Of a stretch of DNA of 64,000 nucleotides, positions 25,472 through 33,116 are shown one piece after another. Position 1 is the stretch's first letter, and every line of letters starts with the position of its first letter. The notes beneath the pieces were generated by a model. That model saw nothing but the letters and a program-made list of their open reading frames with translations, was not told the origin of the DNA and searched no databases. The position numbers and the translations under genes were made by a program. The stretch is from Parabacteroides goldsteinii DSM 19448 = WAL 12034 (lineage in GTDB: Bacteria; Bacteroidota; Bacteroidia; Bacteroidales; Tannerellaceae). Location of the stretch: assembly GCF_000969835.1 (NCBI RefSeq), contig NZ_KQ033913.1:1185703-1249702 (forward strand). Reading direction: 5' to 3'.

Positions 25472-25996
25472 ATGCCGAAAGCATTAGCAACTTATTTTGC
25501 AACAGTAAATGATATGCCGGACACCGAATTTAAAGTGGAGATACTGGAAGACGGCCCGGTAAAGAAAGTTTCCGTAAACGGAAAGATATATGATGTCGAT
25601 TATAATGTAGGTGGCGACAGTATCCACTCCATTATCCTGAATCATAAATCGCATGGCGTACAGATCACCAATATCCGTGACGACATGTACGAAGTAAAGA
25701 ACAAAGGCGACTACTTCCAGGTACAGGTGATCGACGAACTGAAGAAGATGCGCCTGTCGCGTATCCAGTCGGTAGCTGTCGGCCGCCAGGTCATCACGGC
25801 CCAGATGCCGGGAGTAATCCTGAAAGTAAATGTAAAACCCGGCGACGAAGTAAAAGCCGGAACCCCTCTCTGCGTCCTGGTTGCCATGAAGATGGAAAAC
25901 GAGATACGCAGCCCGATAGACGGGGTGGTGAAAGAGGTTTATATAACGGCTGGCGACAAGATGGCTGTCAATGATAAGATGTTGGTGGTAGAGTAA
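25472..25996 (+). CDS. Biotin carboxyl carrier protein subunit
   Basis: A 174-residue biotinyl protein. The C-terminal lipoyl/biotinyl domain (about 105-174) contains the canonical VAMKMEN motif with the biotin-accepting Lys140, framed by QMPGVILKVNVKPGDEV and the matching hairpin IDGVVKEVYITAGDKM. The N-terminal 90 residues form a small beta domain that probably docks on the carboxylase or carboxyltransferase. Third and last gene of the carboxylase operon, 18 bp after the biotin carboxylase gene, and followed by a terminator at 26021. Confidence 0.93.
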   Translation: MPKALATYFATVNDMPDTEFKVEILEDGPVKKVSVNGKIYDVDYNVGGDSIHSIILNHKSHGVQITNIRDDMYEVKNKGDYFQVQVIDELKKMRLSRIQSVAVGRQVITAQMPGVILKVNVKPGDEVKAGTPLCVLVAMKMENEIRSPIDGVVKEVYITAGDKMAVNDKMLVVE

Positions 25997-26020
25997 TTAG
26001 TATATAGATTAAGTTTTCGG

Positions 26021-26055
26021 AAAGCGTTGGCAATATTTATTGTCGGCGCTTTTTG
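26021..26055 (+). terminator. Terminator after the carboxylase operon
   Basis: AAAGCGTTGGCAAT (26021-26034) pairs with ATTGTCGGCGCTTT (26039-26052), with two G-U pairs and a 4-nt loop, followed by a short T-tract. Confidence 0.75.
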
Positions 26056-26077
26056 GGTTTTAAGAAGGTTTATTAAA

Positions 26078-26312
26078 CGAGGCTCGCCTCGTGCCGCAGG
26101 CTCTCTTTTGCCGTTGGTTTCAACCAACGGTTCTAAATACAGGAGGCAAAGCCTCTTCCTCTGTGGGATTTATCCCCTTTCATTATAATAACACCCAGGA
26201 AAGGGAAAAGGGGTTAAAACCCGCAGAGGAATCCGGTAAAACCGGAAGATTTATCTATCCGTCAGTTGAAACTGACGGCAAAATAGAGCCTGCGGCATGG
26301 GGTAAAACCCCA
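26078..26312. repeat. Hairpin cassette A: seven nested inverted repeats
   Basis: No coding potential is recognised. The segment contains CGAGG/CCTCG (26078-26091); CCGTTGG/CCAACGG (26111-26130); GAGGC/GCCTC (26143-26155); a long imperfect inverted repeat with outer arms CCTCTGTGGG (from 26158) and CCCGCAGAGG (to 26229); TCCGG/CCGGA (26232-26246); CCGTCAGT/ACTGACGG (26259-26278); and TGGGG/CCCCA (26298-26312). Most of it is enclosed by a 13-bp perfect inverted repeat, TGCCGCAGGCTCT (26092-26104) and AGAGCCTGCGGCA (26285-26297). Many of the loops are built on TTTA, TAAAA, TTTCAA or TTGAAA. It lies in the 634-bp gap between the carboxylase operon and the first surface lipoprotein gene. Confidence 0.8.
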
Positions 26313-26416
26313 TTAAAGAAAATAGTTCAACTCTGACAATATTTGAGTCTTCTGCATTTCTTTTTTAGAACAAATGAAAGGAAGGTTATTAGCCGAGGCA
26401 AGTTCTCCTTTAGAAA

Positions 26417-26487
26417 TTCCCCACCTTTTTTATTTATGTGGGGAATTTTCCCCCTAATAGTGGGGAATAATCCCCATTGCAATGGGG
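26417..26487. repeat. Hairpin cassette B: overlapping GGGG/CCCC palindromes
   Basis: TTCCCCAC (26417-26424) pairs with GTGGGGAA (26438-26445); TTTTCCCC (from 26446) can pair with GGGGAA (26462-26467); and CCCCATTGCAATGGGG (26472-26487) is a perfect 16-nt palindrome. The block resembles cassette A in style but not in sequence. The remaining bases up to the promoter at 26595 show nothing else. Confidence 0.7.
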
Positions 26488-26594
26488 AAAAACACCCACT
26501 CTTATGGGGAGAATATTATAGTTCAGCTATTTCTATTGGCATAGATGATTGATAATTTTAAATCAAACACACCTCTTCTAACAAGCAAATCATT

Positions 26595-26602
26595 TATCTT
26601 TG
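26595..26602 (+). promoter_or_regulatory. -7 element for lipoprotein gene 1
   Basis: TATCTTTG matches TAnnTTTG, 28 bp before the ATG at 26631. Confidence 0.65.
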
Positions 26603-26630
26603 TGCAACTTATAATAAAGAAAAGAGAGTT

Positions 26631-27746
26631 ATGAAGAAAAGTTTTTTGTATTTGTTTACCGTGCTTTGTACGTTAAATATGTTTACCGCTTGTAGCGATG
26701 ATGATGATTCGAAAGATCCGAATGGCTTGGAAGTAAATGCCACTTACTCCGGTGAAAATCTAGATTTGAAGTATAGCGATGTCGCTTTGTTGGGCAAGGA
26801 AATTTCTTTTGAGACAAAAGACGGTAAGACGGCTACACTCACGATGAAAGGTACTTTTGACATGAGTGTCATTAGCGGACTTATCAATGGCGGATCGAAA
26901 TCCGCATTAATTCCTAATCTGGTTCCCGGCGTAATTCCGGGAGAAATTACTACGACGATATCGAATGTCCCCCTGACTCTATCCGGAGAGAAATATACGT
27001 TTGAAGGAACAGATTCAGGCAACGGGCGTGAAGTAAAATACACCGGCAGCGTGGAAAAAGACAAGCTGGTCCTCTCCCTGAACGTAACCATGCCGAAGAA
27101 TGACCTGACTGGTAACTGGAACCTGGCGGCACAGCCATTGAACCTTGTCTGGTCGGCAGGCGACGCAACGATCGACCTGAGTGGTTTAGGTATTTCCGGA
27201 ATCTCCGGCCCGATTCCTGTATCGATGGCTGCACCTATGATTGGACTGTTTGCAGGCCCTATGCTGCATCAAGTACTTGAAAGCATTTCATACGGAGAAG
27301 ACGGAAACATTACTGCCCGTTATATGAAAAAAGGAGCATCCGACTGGCAGTCTTCCCCGCTTAACCTGGCACAGTATTACATCAAAAATAATAAATTGTA
27401 TGTGCAATTAAATATTGCCCAGATCCTGGCAACAGTGGAGGCTAACAAGTCTAAAGCGGATATAGGTAGCAGTGAAATCCTGAAATTCCTGGAGGCGATT
27501 AAGTTGATCGCTCCTTACCTTTCAGACGGTGTTCCTTTGAGTTACAGCGTTTCGAACGGAACGGCGCAAGTCACTCTCGGATATGACGTATTGGGAAAAC
27601 TGTTTGCTTTGCTGACCGATGAAGATTTGTCCGGTTTGATTTTGGGAAAATTACCTGATAATTTCAAGGCTGTTATGGCACAAATTCCGGGTATCCTCGA
27701 AAAGACGGATGATGTAAATGTAACCTTGATCCTGCAAAAGCAATGA
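26631..27746 (+). CDS. Surface lipoprotein 1 of 4 (DUF4925-like)
   Basis: A 371-residue lipoprotein. Signal peptide MKKSFLYLFTVLCTLNMFTA ends at Cys21, which is followed by SDDDD, the Ser-Asp-rich lipoprotein export signal that directs Bacteroidetes lipoproteins to the cell surface. The mature part starts ATYSGENLDLKYSD and is mostly beta strands with one helical stretch, ending in KTDDVNVTLILQKQ. It shares the leader, the YSxExLxL entry motif and the general plan with the next two genes, so they are paralogues. I assign DUF4925 from memory of the family's appearance; function and ligand are unknown. It has its own promoter and terminator. It is visibly more GC-rich than copies 2 and 3. Confidence 0.75.
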   Translation: MKKSFLYLFTVLCTLNMFTACSDDDDSKDPNGLEVNATYSGENLDLKYSDVALLGKEISFETKDGKTATLTMKGTFDMSVISGLINGGSKSALIPNLVPGVIPGEITTTISNVPLTLSGEKYTFEGTDSGNGREVKYTGSVEKDKLVLSLNVTMPKNDLTGNWNLAAQPLNLVWSAGDATIDLSGLGISGISGPIPVSMAAPMIGLFAGPMLHQVLESISYGEDGNITARYMKKGASDWQSSPLNLAQYYIKNNKLYVQLNIAQILATVEANKSKADIGSSEILKFLEAIKLIAPYLSDGVPLSYSVSNGTAQVTLGYDVLGKLFALLTDEDLSGLILGKLPDNFKAVMAQIPGILEKTDDVNVTLILQKQ

Positions 27747-27770
27747 TAGCATTACGATTTTTTGAATGAA

Positions 27771-27802
27771 AAAAGGCAGTTGGTTTATTCCAGCTGCCTT
27801 TT
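27771..27802 (+). terminator. Terminator after lipoprotein gene 1
   Basis: AAAAGGCAGTTGG (27771-27783) pairs with CCAGCTGCCTTTT (27790-27802), giving a hairpin with a T-tract in the plus direction. Confidence 0.85.
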
Positions 27803-27803
27803 C

Positions 27804-27911
27804 TTACTCAATCTCCGATCGATCGCAGCCACCTTCTTCAAGATATATGGCAGGTTTGTTGGTCAGTTTGACTTTCACTTTCTTGCCTACGCAGGGACAT
27901 AGTGTTAAAAA
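27804..27911 (-). pseudogene. C-terminal gene remnant, minus strand
   Basis: On the minus strand a stretch of about 35 codons reads FLTLCPCVGKKVKVKLTN, then KPAIYLEEGGCDRSEIE and a TAA stop at 27804-27806. It is closed upstream by a TGA and has no start codon. Composition (paired cysteines, alternating strand-like residues) looks like a genuine protein end rather than random sequence, and the stop sits right behind the terminator of lipoprotein gene 1, as a convergent gene would. I do not recognise the parent family. Confidence 0.4.
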
Positions 27912-27983
27912 TCAATAGTGATTTCCTAAGTATGAACGGCATAATTATTATTACAGACCTTAACTTTGAAAAGGAATAATAAC

Positions 27984-27991
27984 TATCTTTG
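27984..27991 (+). promoter_or_regulatory. -7 element for lipoprotein gene 2
   Basis: TATCTTTG matches TAnnTTTG, 29 bp before the ATG at 28021. TTTG at 27965-27968 may serve as the -33 element. Confidence 0.65.
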
Positions 27992-28020
27992 CCCCCGATT
28001 AATATTAAACTTAAAAAATA

Positions 28021-29046
28021 ATGAAGAAAAATTTATTGTACTTGTTTGCTCTGATCTGCTCTGTGAGCCTGTTTACGGCTTGTAGTGATGATGATGAAAA
28101 AACAGATGACAGTTGGAAAGCTGTTTCTGCTACATATTCTGCAGAGACACTTAAGTTAAGCTTGGATGGCACTGAAGTTTCAGATCAATCTGTAAAAGTA
28201 ATTGCTAATTCTGCAGAGTCAGCAAGTGTCGTTTTAACAAAACTTATTCCAGGCGAAGCTGAAATTACAGTGGATGCTAAAATGCTTAAAACAGGAGAAA
28301 ACTATGCGTTAGAAGGTGAAAATAAGACAGATTTACGTACAGTATCTGTAAAAGGGTCGGTAGAATCTGGAATTTTGACACTGGATGTTAAATTGAAAAT
28401 AACAGCACCTATTGCTGGAACATGGAAATTAGCAGAAATAAAGAAAGACGAAAATGATAGTTTTGTTTCTGGGCCGCTATTCATGACTTGGGAAGCCGAG
28501 GATGGGACTTTGTTAGGAGGCTTTTTGCCGATAGAATCAATACCGGCTTTAGCTGGTCCTTTAGGAAGTTTAGTTTTAGGACAAGTACTTCAAAATGTTA
28601 CATTTCAGGATAACGGACAAATTGTAGCATCTTATTCTAAAAGTGGAATTAGTCTGGATAAACCAGTGACTCCGTCTTGGGAGACTTCAGAAGAAGGTTA
28701 CGCAGCCTATAATGTAACTGAGACTCAGATTCTCGTCTTTTTGAATTTGGAAAAGATCATAGCAGGATCAAAATCAGAACAATCTTCATTTGATCCATTA
28801 ATAGAATTAGTTAAGAATGGAATACCTGTAAATTACGAAATTGCTTCTGATGGAAATTCGGCAAGAGTATATATCGACAAAGAGCTTGTTGATAAAATCG
28901 TACCGTTGCTTCCTATGCTATCCGGTATGATTGAAGATAATGCTTTAGGTGGAATGGGAGCTTTTGTAAAAGGACTCTTGGATTCATTCCCCGAAGCAAT
29001 GAATAAAACAACTAAATTAGAAATTGGTTTGAATTTAGTGAAATAA
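28021..29046 (+). CDS. Surface lipoprotein 2 of 4 (DUF4925-like)
   Basis: A 341-residue lipoprotein with leader MKKNLLYLFALICSVSLFTA and Cys21 followed by SDDDE, again the surface-export signal. The mature part begins ATYSAETLKLSLDG, parallels copy 1 throughout (central beta region, helical segment around LAGPLGSLVLGQVLQNV) and ends KTTKLEIGLNLVK. The coding sequence is clearly richer in A and T than the carboxylase genes upstream and than copy 1, suggesting a different history or recent acquisition. It is bounded by its own promoter and a perfect hairpin terminator, so each paralogue is an independent transcription unit. Function unknown. Confidence 0.75.
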   Translation: MKKNLLYLFALICSVSLFTACSDDDEKTDDSWKAVSATYSAETLKLSLDGTEVSDQSVKVIANSAESASVVLTKLIPGEAEITVDAKMLKTGENYALEGENKTDLRTVSVKGSVESGILTLDVKLKITAPIAGTWKLAEIKKDENDSFVSGPLFMTWEAEDGTLLGGFLPIESIPALAGPLGSLVLGQVLQNVTFQDNGQIVASYSKSGISLDKPVTPSWETSEEGYAAYNVTETQILVFLNLEKIIAGSKSEQSSFDPLIELVKNGIPVNYEIASDGNSARVYIDKELVDKIVPLLPMLSGMIEDNALGGMGAFVKGLLDSFPEAMNKTTKLEIGLNLVK

Positions 29047-29081
29047 GTTTGAACTAAAATCCGATATAACTATAAGATCTC

Positions 29082-29124
29082 TATCAGGTTGTTGCAACTA
29101 GTTGCAACAACCTGATATTTTTTT
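29082..29124 (+). terminator. Perfect 18-bp hairpin terminator after lipoprotein gene 2
   Basis: TATCAGGTTGTTGCAACT (29082-29099) is followed immediately by its exact reverse complement (29100-29117), then by T residues. No loop bases are unpaired in principle; sterically about four central bases form the turn. Confidence 0.9.
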
Positions 29125-29239
29125 AGCTATAAATAGCATTTTTGTGATTCTACACTACTTTATGGGAGATGTTATTAATAAAGAATGTTCTATTTTTAAG
29201 GACTTATCAGGAGAGGTATGTTTACAAAAAAAATGTTCT

Positions 29240-29247
29240 TATCTTCG
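29240..29247 (+). promoter_or_regulatory. -7 element for lipoprotein gene 3
   Basis: TATCTTCG, one change from TAnnTTTG, 41 bp before the ATG; a TTTA about 17 bp upstream may be the -33 element. Confidence 0.5.
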
Positions 29248-29288
29248 CACCCTATTAACATTAATAATAATATTAAACGTAATTTACT

Positions 29289-30500
29289 ATGAGTAAAAAA
29301 TTAGTCTATTTATTTGCATTGATTTGTTCTATCGGCTTATTTACAGGATGTAGTGACGATGAGGAAGAAATAGTTGACAACAGCTGGGAAGAGTTGGTAG
29401 GTGATTACAGTGGAGAAAATTTAGTGCTTTCATATGGTGATATGGCTCTAACCGGAAAGAAAGTTACTTTCTCGGCTACCAGTGGTAACAATGGGAAACT
29501 TTTACTGAATAATATAATCCCGGGAGAAAATGAAACTACAATCTCTAATGTCGAGGTTAAAAACAGCGAATTTTCAGGAACAGCTACTACTACTTATGCT
29601 AATGTGGAGTATGCCGGTTCTGTCAAAGAGAAAGTAATGACATTGAAATTGACTGTCGTAATGAATGACCCGAACGGATGGGCGAAAACTTATAGTCTGG
29701 CGGATTATACGACCGGACCACTCGAATATAACGGATATGAGAATCCAAACGCTGTACTTGCGGGTGCTGGTTACGTCAACTATGTTTGTGTTACATCTTC
29801 TTCTGATTACGGTACATCTTACGGAGCCATGTTCAGAGGTCTTTTCGGGATACTTCTTCCACAAGTATTAAATTCGGTTACTTTAGGTACAGATGGTACT
29901 ATCACAGCTAAATATATAAAAGAGGGAAAAATTGAATTCAAAACAGATTGGATTTTCCAGTCACCGACAAAAGAGGTTGTAGAAGCACTTATCCCAACTT
30001 CCAATTGGTTAGATGCTCCTAAACACTTGGCCTATTGGTTCCATAAAGATGGTAAACTATATATGAAACTCGATTTAGGCAATATTATCGGGCAAGCGAT
30101 GGGTAGCAATGCTGATGGAATGTCTGAGATCATAACAACAGTATTGACAAGTGAACCTGCCCAATTAAAACAGTTATTAGCTGGTCTACTCAAAGTAAGT
30201 GAAATTCCGGTCAGTGATGAAACGATTGCTTTATTACAGGATTGGGCTGTTAATGGAATACCCATGAGTACAAAAACAGAGAATGGACATACTTATATTT
30301 ACCTTGACAAGAATGCATTCGACCCGATCATGAAAATGCGTGACGATTCTTCTGATTTCCTGAATCTATGGAATATGTTGAGTACAGCAGGTATTATTCC
30401 TCCAGATGCCGCCATGGCAGGTATGTTGTTACCAGCTATCAGTAATAATTGGGATGCTACAGAAGCGTTCGATTTAGGTTTAGATTTAAAAGCTAACTAA
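29289..30500 (+). CDS. Surface lipoprotein 3 of 4 (DUF4925-like)
   Basis: A 403-residue lipoprotein with leader MSKKLVYLFALICSIGLFTG and Cys21 followed by SDDEEE. The mature part begins GDYSGENLVLSYGD, almost the same entry motif as copy 1, and ends WDATEAFDLGLDLKAN, matching the T-x-x-LGL-x-L ending of copy 2. It is longer than the other two, with an extra segment around residues 135-190 rich in Tyr and Gly. AT-rich like copy 2. It probably sits on the cell surface; ligand and function are unknown. It ends in a strong terminator followed by a remnant of a methyltransferase gene. Confidence 0.75.
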   Translation: MSKKLVYLFALICSIGLFTGCSDDEEEIVDNSWEELVGDYSGENLVLSYGDMALTGKKVTFSATSGNNGKLLLNNIIPGENETTISNVEVKNSEFSGTATTTYANVEYAGSVKEKVMTLKLTVVMNDPNGWAKTYSLADYTTGPLEYNGYENPNAVLAGAGYVNYVCVTSSSDYGTSYGAMFRGLFGILLPQVLNSVTLGTDGTITAKYIKEGKIEFKTDWIFQSPTKEVVEALIPTSNWLDAPKHLAYWFHKDGKLYMKLDLGNIIGQAMGSNADGMSEIITTVLTSEPAQLKQLLAGLLKVSEIPVSDETIALLQDWAVNGIPMSTKTENGHTYIYLDKNAFDPIMKMRDDSSDFLNLWNMLSTAGIIPPDAAMAGMLLPAISNNWDATEAFDLGLDLKAN

Positions 30501-30529
30501 TAAGCAAGATATAGTTATATTGTTTGAGA

Positions 30530-30562
30530 AAAGAGGATGCGTCAATGATGCATCCTCTTTTT
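30530..30562 (+). terminator. Terminator after lipoprotein gene 3
   Basis: AAAGAGGATGC (30530-30540) pairs with GCATCCTCTTT (30550-30560) with a 9-nt loop and a T-tract. It probably works in both directions. Confidence 0.85.
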
Positions 30563-30570
30563 GTCATATA

Positions 30571-30639
30571 TTATTTCTCCTCTATCACAAACACCTCATG
30601 ACTGGCGGTATTATTGGGGGGTAATATCTCCCTATCAAT
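30571..30639 (-). pseudogene. 3' remnant of a methyltransferase gene (copy of the tail of the gene at 32294-33097)
   Basis: The minus strand reads IDREILPPNNTAS, then HEVFVIEEK and a TAA stop (30571-30573). The intact methyltransferase at 32294-33097 ends DMLDTNNFTSNHEMFVVTEK at the same kind of position, right behind a lipoprotein terminator. The DNA around both stops is also alike (GCATC, T-rich stretch, CATATATTA or TATATATTA, then the gene tail with CACAAACACCTCATGA against CACAAACATCTCATGA). An in-frame TAA cuts the fragment off upstream, so it is not a gene. Confidence 0.75.
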
Positions 30640-30689
30640 TTATCCGTCAATGCCTTTCCAGAACAAAACGTTTTATAAAAAATTATCCT

Positions 30690-30697
30690 TATCTTCG
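30690..30697 (+). promoter_or_regulatory. -7 element for lipoprotein gene 4
   Basis: TATCTTCG, as for lipoprotein gene 3, 57 bp before the ATG, with TTTTAT about 16 bp upstream as a possible -33 element. Confidence 0.5.
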
Positions 30698-30754
30698 TAC
30701 CGCTAAAAAACTTTATTTTACTAATTAAAAAGGTATTAGTTTACTAACAGATTT

Positions 30755-32224
30755 ATGAAAACAAAATTAATGTATTTCTTCGGCCTGCTTTGCATGCTAG
30801 GCCTGTTTTCGGCTTGTAGTGATGACGATAAGGTAGAACCTATCGGAACAGAATTTGACGGTGTATACAAAGGAACACTGGATGTAGACCTGGATGGTAC
30901 GAAAGTAGGTACTGATCTTCCCCAGAAAGTGTATGTGACAAAGGTTGGAGATAACCTGATCAAGATGGAACTGAAGAACTTCAGCTTCGGTGCGATGGCG
31001 CTCGGAAATATATCCGTAGACAAATGTAATGTAGAAAAACAGGGCGATAACGCTTGTCAGTTTGATGGCGAACAAAAGCTATCCTTACCTGTAGTCGGCG
31101 ATTGTGACGTGGTGATGAGCGGTACGATCACAGGTGAAAAGCTGGAAATGGTTATCAATGTAAAGGCAACTCAGGAAGGTGCTGCGATCAATGTGAAGGT
31201 AGACTTTACAGGAACGAAATTAGCAGCCGACCAGAGTTCGGAAGCTAAGATTACGGAGTTTACTTTTGATAGTAAAGAAGTGGTTTCACAGCCAGTTATT
31301 GATGGAACAAGCATTACTTTTATGGTAACAGATACGATCAAAGCGGAAGAATTGGCAGCTTTGGTTCCTACCATCAAGATTTCAGATAAAGCAACGATTA
31401 CTCCGGCAAGCGGGGTAGCTCAAGATTTTTCTAAACCGGTCACTTATACCGTCACTTCGGAAGATGGAATTGTAACAACGATTTATACGGTTGCTGTTGC
31501 TGGTAAGGTATTACAATATTCGTTAGACGAATGGCTGGATAAAGGTACCGGTAAAGCTGCATATAAGACTCCGTCTCCAGATGATAAATGGGCAACAAGT
31601 ACTGCCGGAGCTAGTCTGTTAGCACTCTTGGGTTATACCGGTGAACTCCCGGTTGTTCCGACTGATGATGCAGTAAAAGGGACGGCTGCAAAACTGGTAA
31701 CAGTTTATACAGCTGATGTATCTATGGCACCAGCTCTTACTTCTGGTTCTTTATATACCGGACGTTTTGCAATTGATTTCTCAAATCAGTTAAACAGTAC
31801 GAAGTTCGGAATCATGTGTGATAAAAAACCGTTATTTTTTAATGGATATTATAAATATACTCCAGGTGAATTGTTCTTGGATGGTTCTGTAAAAGATAAA
31901 ATTGTAGAACATCCTGAGTTGACAGACGAATGTAGTATAAAAGGAGTTTTATATGAAGTTTCGAGCGAAAGTGAAACTTTGACAGGGGTGGATATCAGTG
32001 GTTCTAAAAAGATCGTTGCCATAGCACAATTGGCTGATGGATCAGCTAAATCGGAATATACTCCTTTTAGTCTTGAATTTAAGTATCTGGAAGGTAAAAC
32101 ATATGATGCTACAAAACTGTATAAGTTAGCTCTGATTTGTTCTTCCAGTGCAAAAGGAGATACATTTAATGGTGCTGCAGGAAGTACTTTATTTGTAGAT
32201 GAACTCGAAGTCGTTTTTGAATAA
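30755..32224 (+). CDS. Surface lipoprotein 4 of 4: calycin-like domain plus PCMD-type C terminus
   Basis: A 489-residue lipoprotein with leader MKTKLMYFFGLLCMLGLFSA and Cys21 followed by SDDD. Three parts can be seen: a calycin-like beta domain (about 30-150, FDGVYKGTLDVDLDG, with its core strands); a DUF5018/Ig-like linker (about 160-247, AKITEFTFDSKEVVSQPVI to VTSEDGIVTTIYTVAV); and a C-terminal domain (about 255-489) ending in CSSSAKGDTFNGAAGSTLF and VDELEVVFE. This ending is typical of the putative carbohydrate metabolism (PCMD) domain found in glycan-binding surface lipoproteins. It shares the leader style with genes 1-3 but not their body. Carbohydrate binding at the cell surface is a family inference. 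Confidence 0.75.
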   Translation: MKTKLMYFFGLLCMLGLFSACSDDDKVEPIGTEFDGVYKGTLDVDLDGTKVGTDLPQKVYVTKVGDNLIKMELKNFSFGAMALGNISVDKCNVEKQGDNACQFDGEQKLSLPVVGDCDVVMSGTITGEKLEMVINVKATQEGAAINVKVDFTGTKLAADQSSEAKITEFTFDSKEVVSQPVIDGTSITFMVTDTIKAEELAALVPTIKISDKATITPASGVAQDFSKPVTYTVTSEDGIVTTIYTVAVAGKVLQYSLDEWLDKGTGKAAYKTPSPDDKWATSTAGASLLALLGYTGELPVVPTDDAVKGTAAKLVTVYTADVSMAPALTSGSLYTGRFAIDFSNQLNSTKFGIMCDKKPLFFNGYYKYTPGELFLDGSVKDKIVEHPELTDECSIKGVLYEVSSESETLTGVDISGSKKIVAIAQLADGSAKSEYTPFSLEFKYLEGKTYDATKLYKLALICSSSAKGDTFNGAAGSTLFVDELEVVFE

Positions 32225-32247
32225 TAGAATATTCACAAGATTTATAG

Positions 32248-32279
32248 AAAGATGCTATCTGTTTTAGGTAGCATCTTTT
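32248..32279 (+). terminator. Terminator between lipoprotein gene 4 and the methyltransferase gene
   Basis: AAAGATGCTA (32248-32257) pairs with TAGCATCTTT (32269-32278), followed by TTG. It lies between two convergent genes and could stop both. Confidence 0.8.
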
Positions 32280-32293
32280 GTTATATATTATAT

Positions 32294-33097
32294 TTACTTC
32301 TCCGTCACCACAAACATCTCATGATTTGACGTGAAATTATTTGTATCTAGCATATCTTTATATACCGAGCAACTTTTAAATCCTACATTTTTCAATAATG
32401 TACAGATTTCCTCTTCATTATAATAACGGTCCCATACGATGAAATGCTTTATTTCATCATCTGTCAGCAGATTGTATTGGTACGTGAAGCACTTCTCTTT
32501 CGGATGATGGAATGTCTGGCTTAACAGAAGGTATTTGCTGTCATTCCAAAAGCCGCCGGATGGACTGTATTCCCAATTTCTTTCTTCCCGTTTGTCTTTG
32601 ATAAGCTCTTCGGTAAAAACATCGAAGATAAGTTTCCCACCTTCGGTCAGTGAGTCGAAGATGTGGTGGAGCAACGTATCGCGTTCCTGGTCGGAATGGG
32701 TACCCATATCACAATAAATCATCATGACCGCATCATAGTTACCCGCCGGATAATGGAGAATATAATCATCCTGGATATACCGGATATCTTTCCTTCGTTG
32801 GGAGGCGTAATCGATAGAGGCTTTGTTGAAGTCGATGCCTGTTACTTCATGGCCTTGGTCACGAAATAACTCCGCGTATAATCCCGGTCCGCATCCCAGG
32901 TCAAGTATATGGGAGGTCGGCCGGATATGGCTATTTATGAAATCAACAATTTTCAGGATAGATGCCCAATTGCGGCTGGCACCGTCCGTTTCAGGATTCA
33001 GATGTTCCTGTAACATTTGCTTTTGTATGTAAGGATCAGTCCAAATGTTACAGGATGACCGCTGAAACGGCTTGGGTTTTGTGTCTATTATATTCAT
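32294..33097 (-). CDS. Class I SAM-dependent methyltransferase
   Basis: A 267-residue cytoplasmic methyltransferase of the Methyltransf_11/25 type. SAM-binding motif I is HILDLGCGPGLYAELF (about 58-73), motif post-I is VTGIDFNKASIDYA, and YDAVMMIYCDMGTHSD follows where motif II is expected. The substrate is not apparent. It is the last gene of a likely tgt-lptF/G-methyltransferase transcript (19 bp after the permease). Its 3' end occurs a second time as a remnant at 30571-30639, inside the lipoprotein array. Confidence 0.88.
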   Translation of the reverse strand: MNIIDTKPKPFQRSSCNIWTDPYIQKQMLQEHLNPETDGASRNWASILKIVDFINSHIRPTSHILDLGCGPGLYAELFRDQGHEVTGIDFNKASIDYASQRRKDIRYIQDDYILHYPAGNYDAVMMIYCDMGTHSDQERDTLLHHIFDSLTEGGKLIFDVFTEELIKDKREERNWEYSPSGGFWNDSKYLLLSQTFHHPKEKCFTYQYNLLTDDEIKHFIVWDRYYNEEEICTLLKNVGFKSCSVYKDMLDTNNFTSNHEMFVVTEK

Positions 33098-33116
33098 TTT
33101 AGTTTGAGATTCCGTA

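Noticed and set aside
22384..25996. Na+-translocating methylmalonyl-CoA decarboxylase
   Set aside because: The carboxyltransferase and biotin carrier would fit, but an ATP-grasp biotin carboxylase is present and the membrane beta and gamma subunits are missing.
29102..29296. Small gene of about 64 codons between lipoprotein genes 2 and 3
   Set aside because: It starts inside the terminator hairpin and runs across the -7 element of gene 3; no family likeness.
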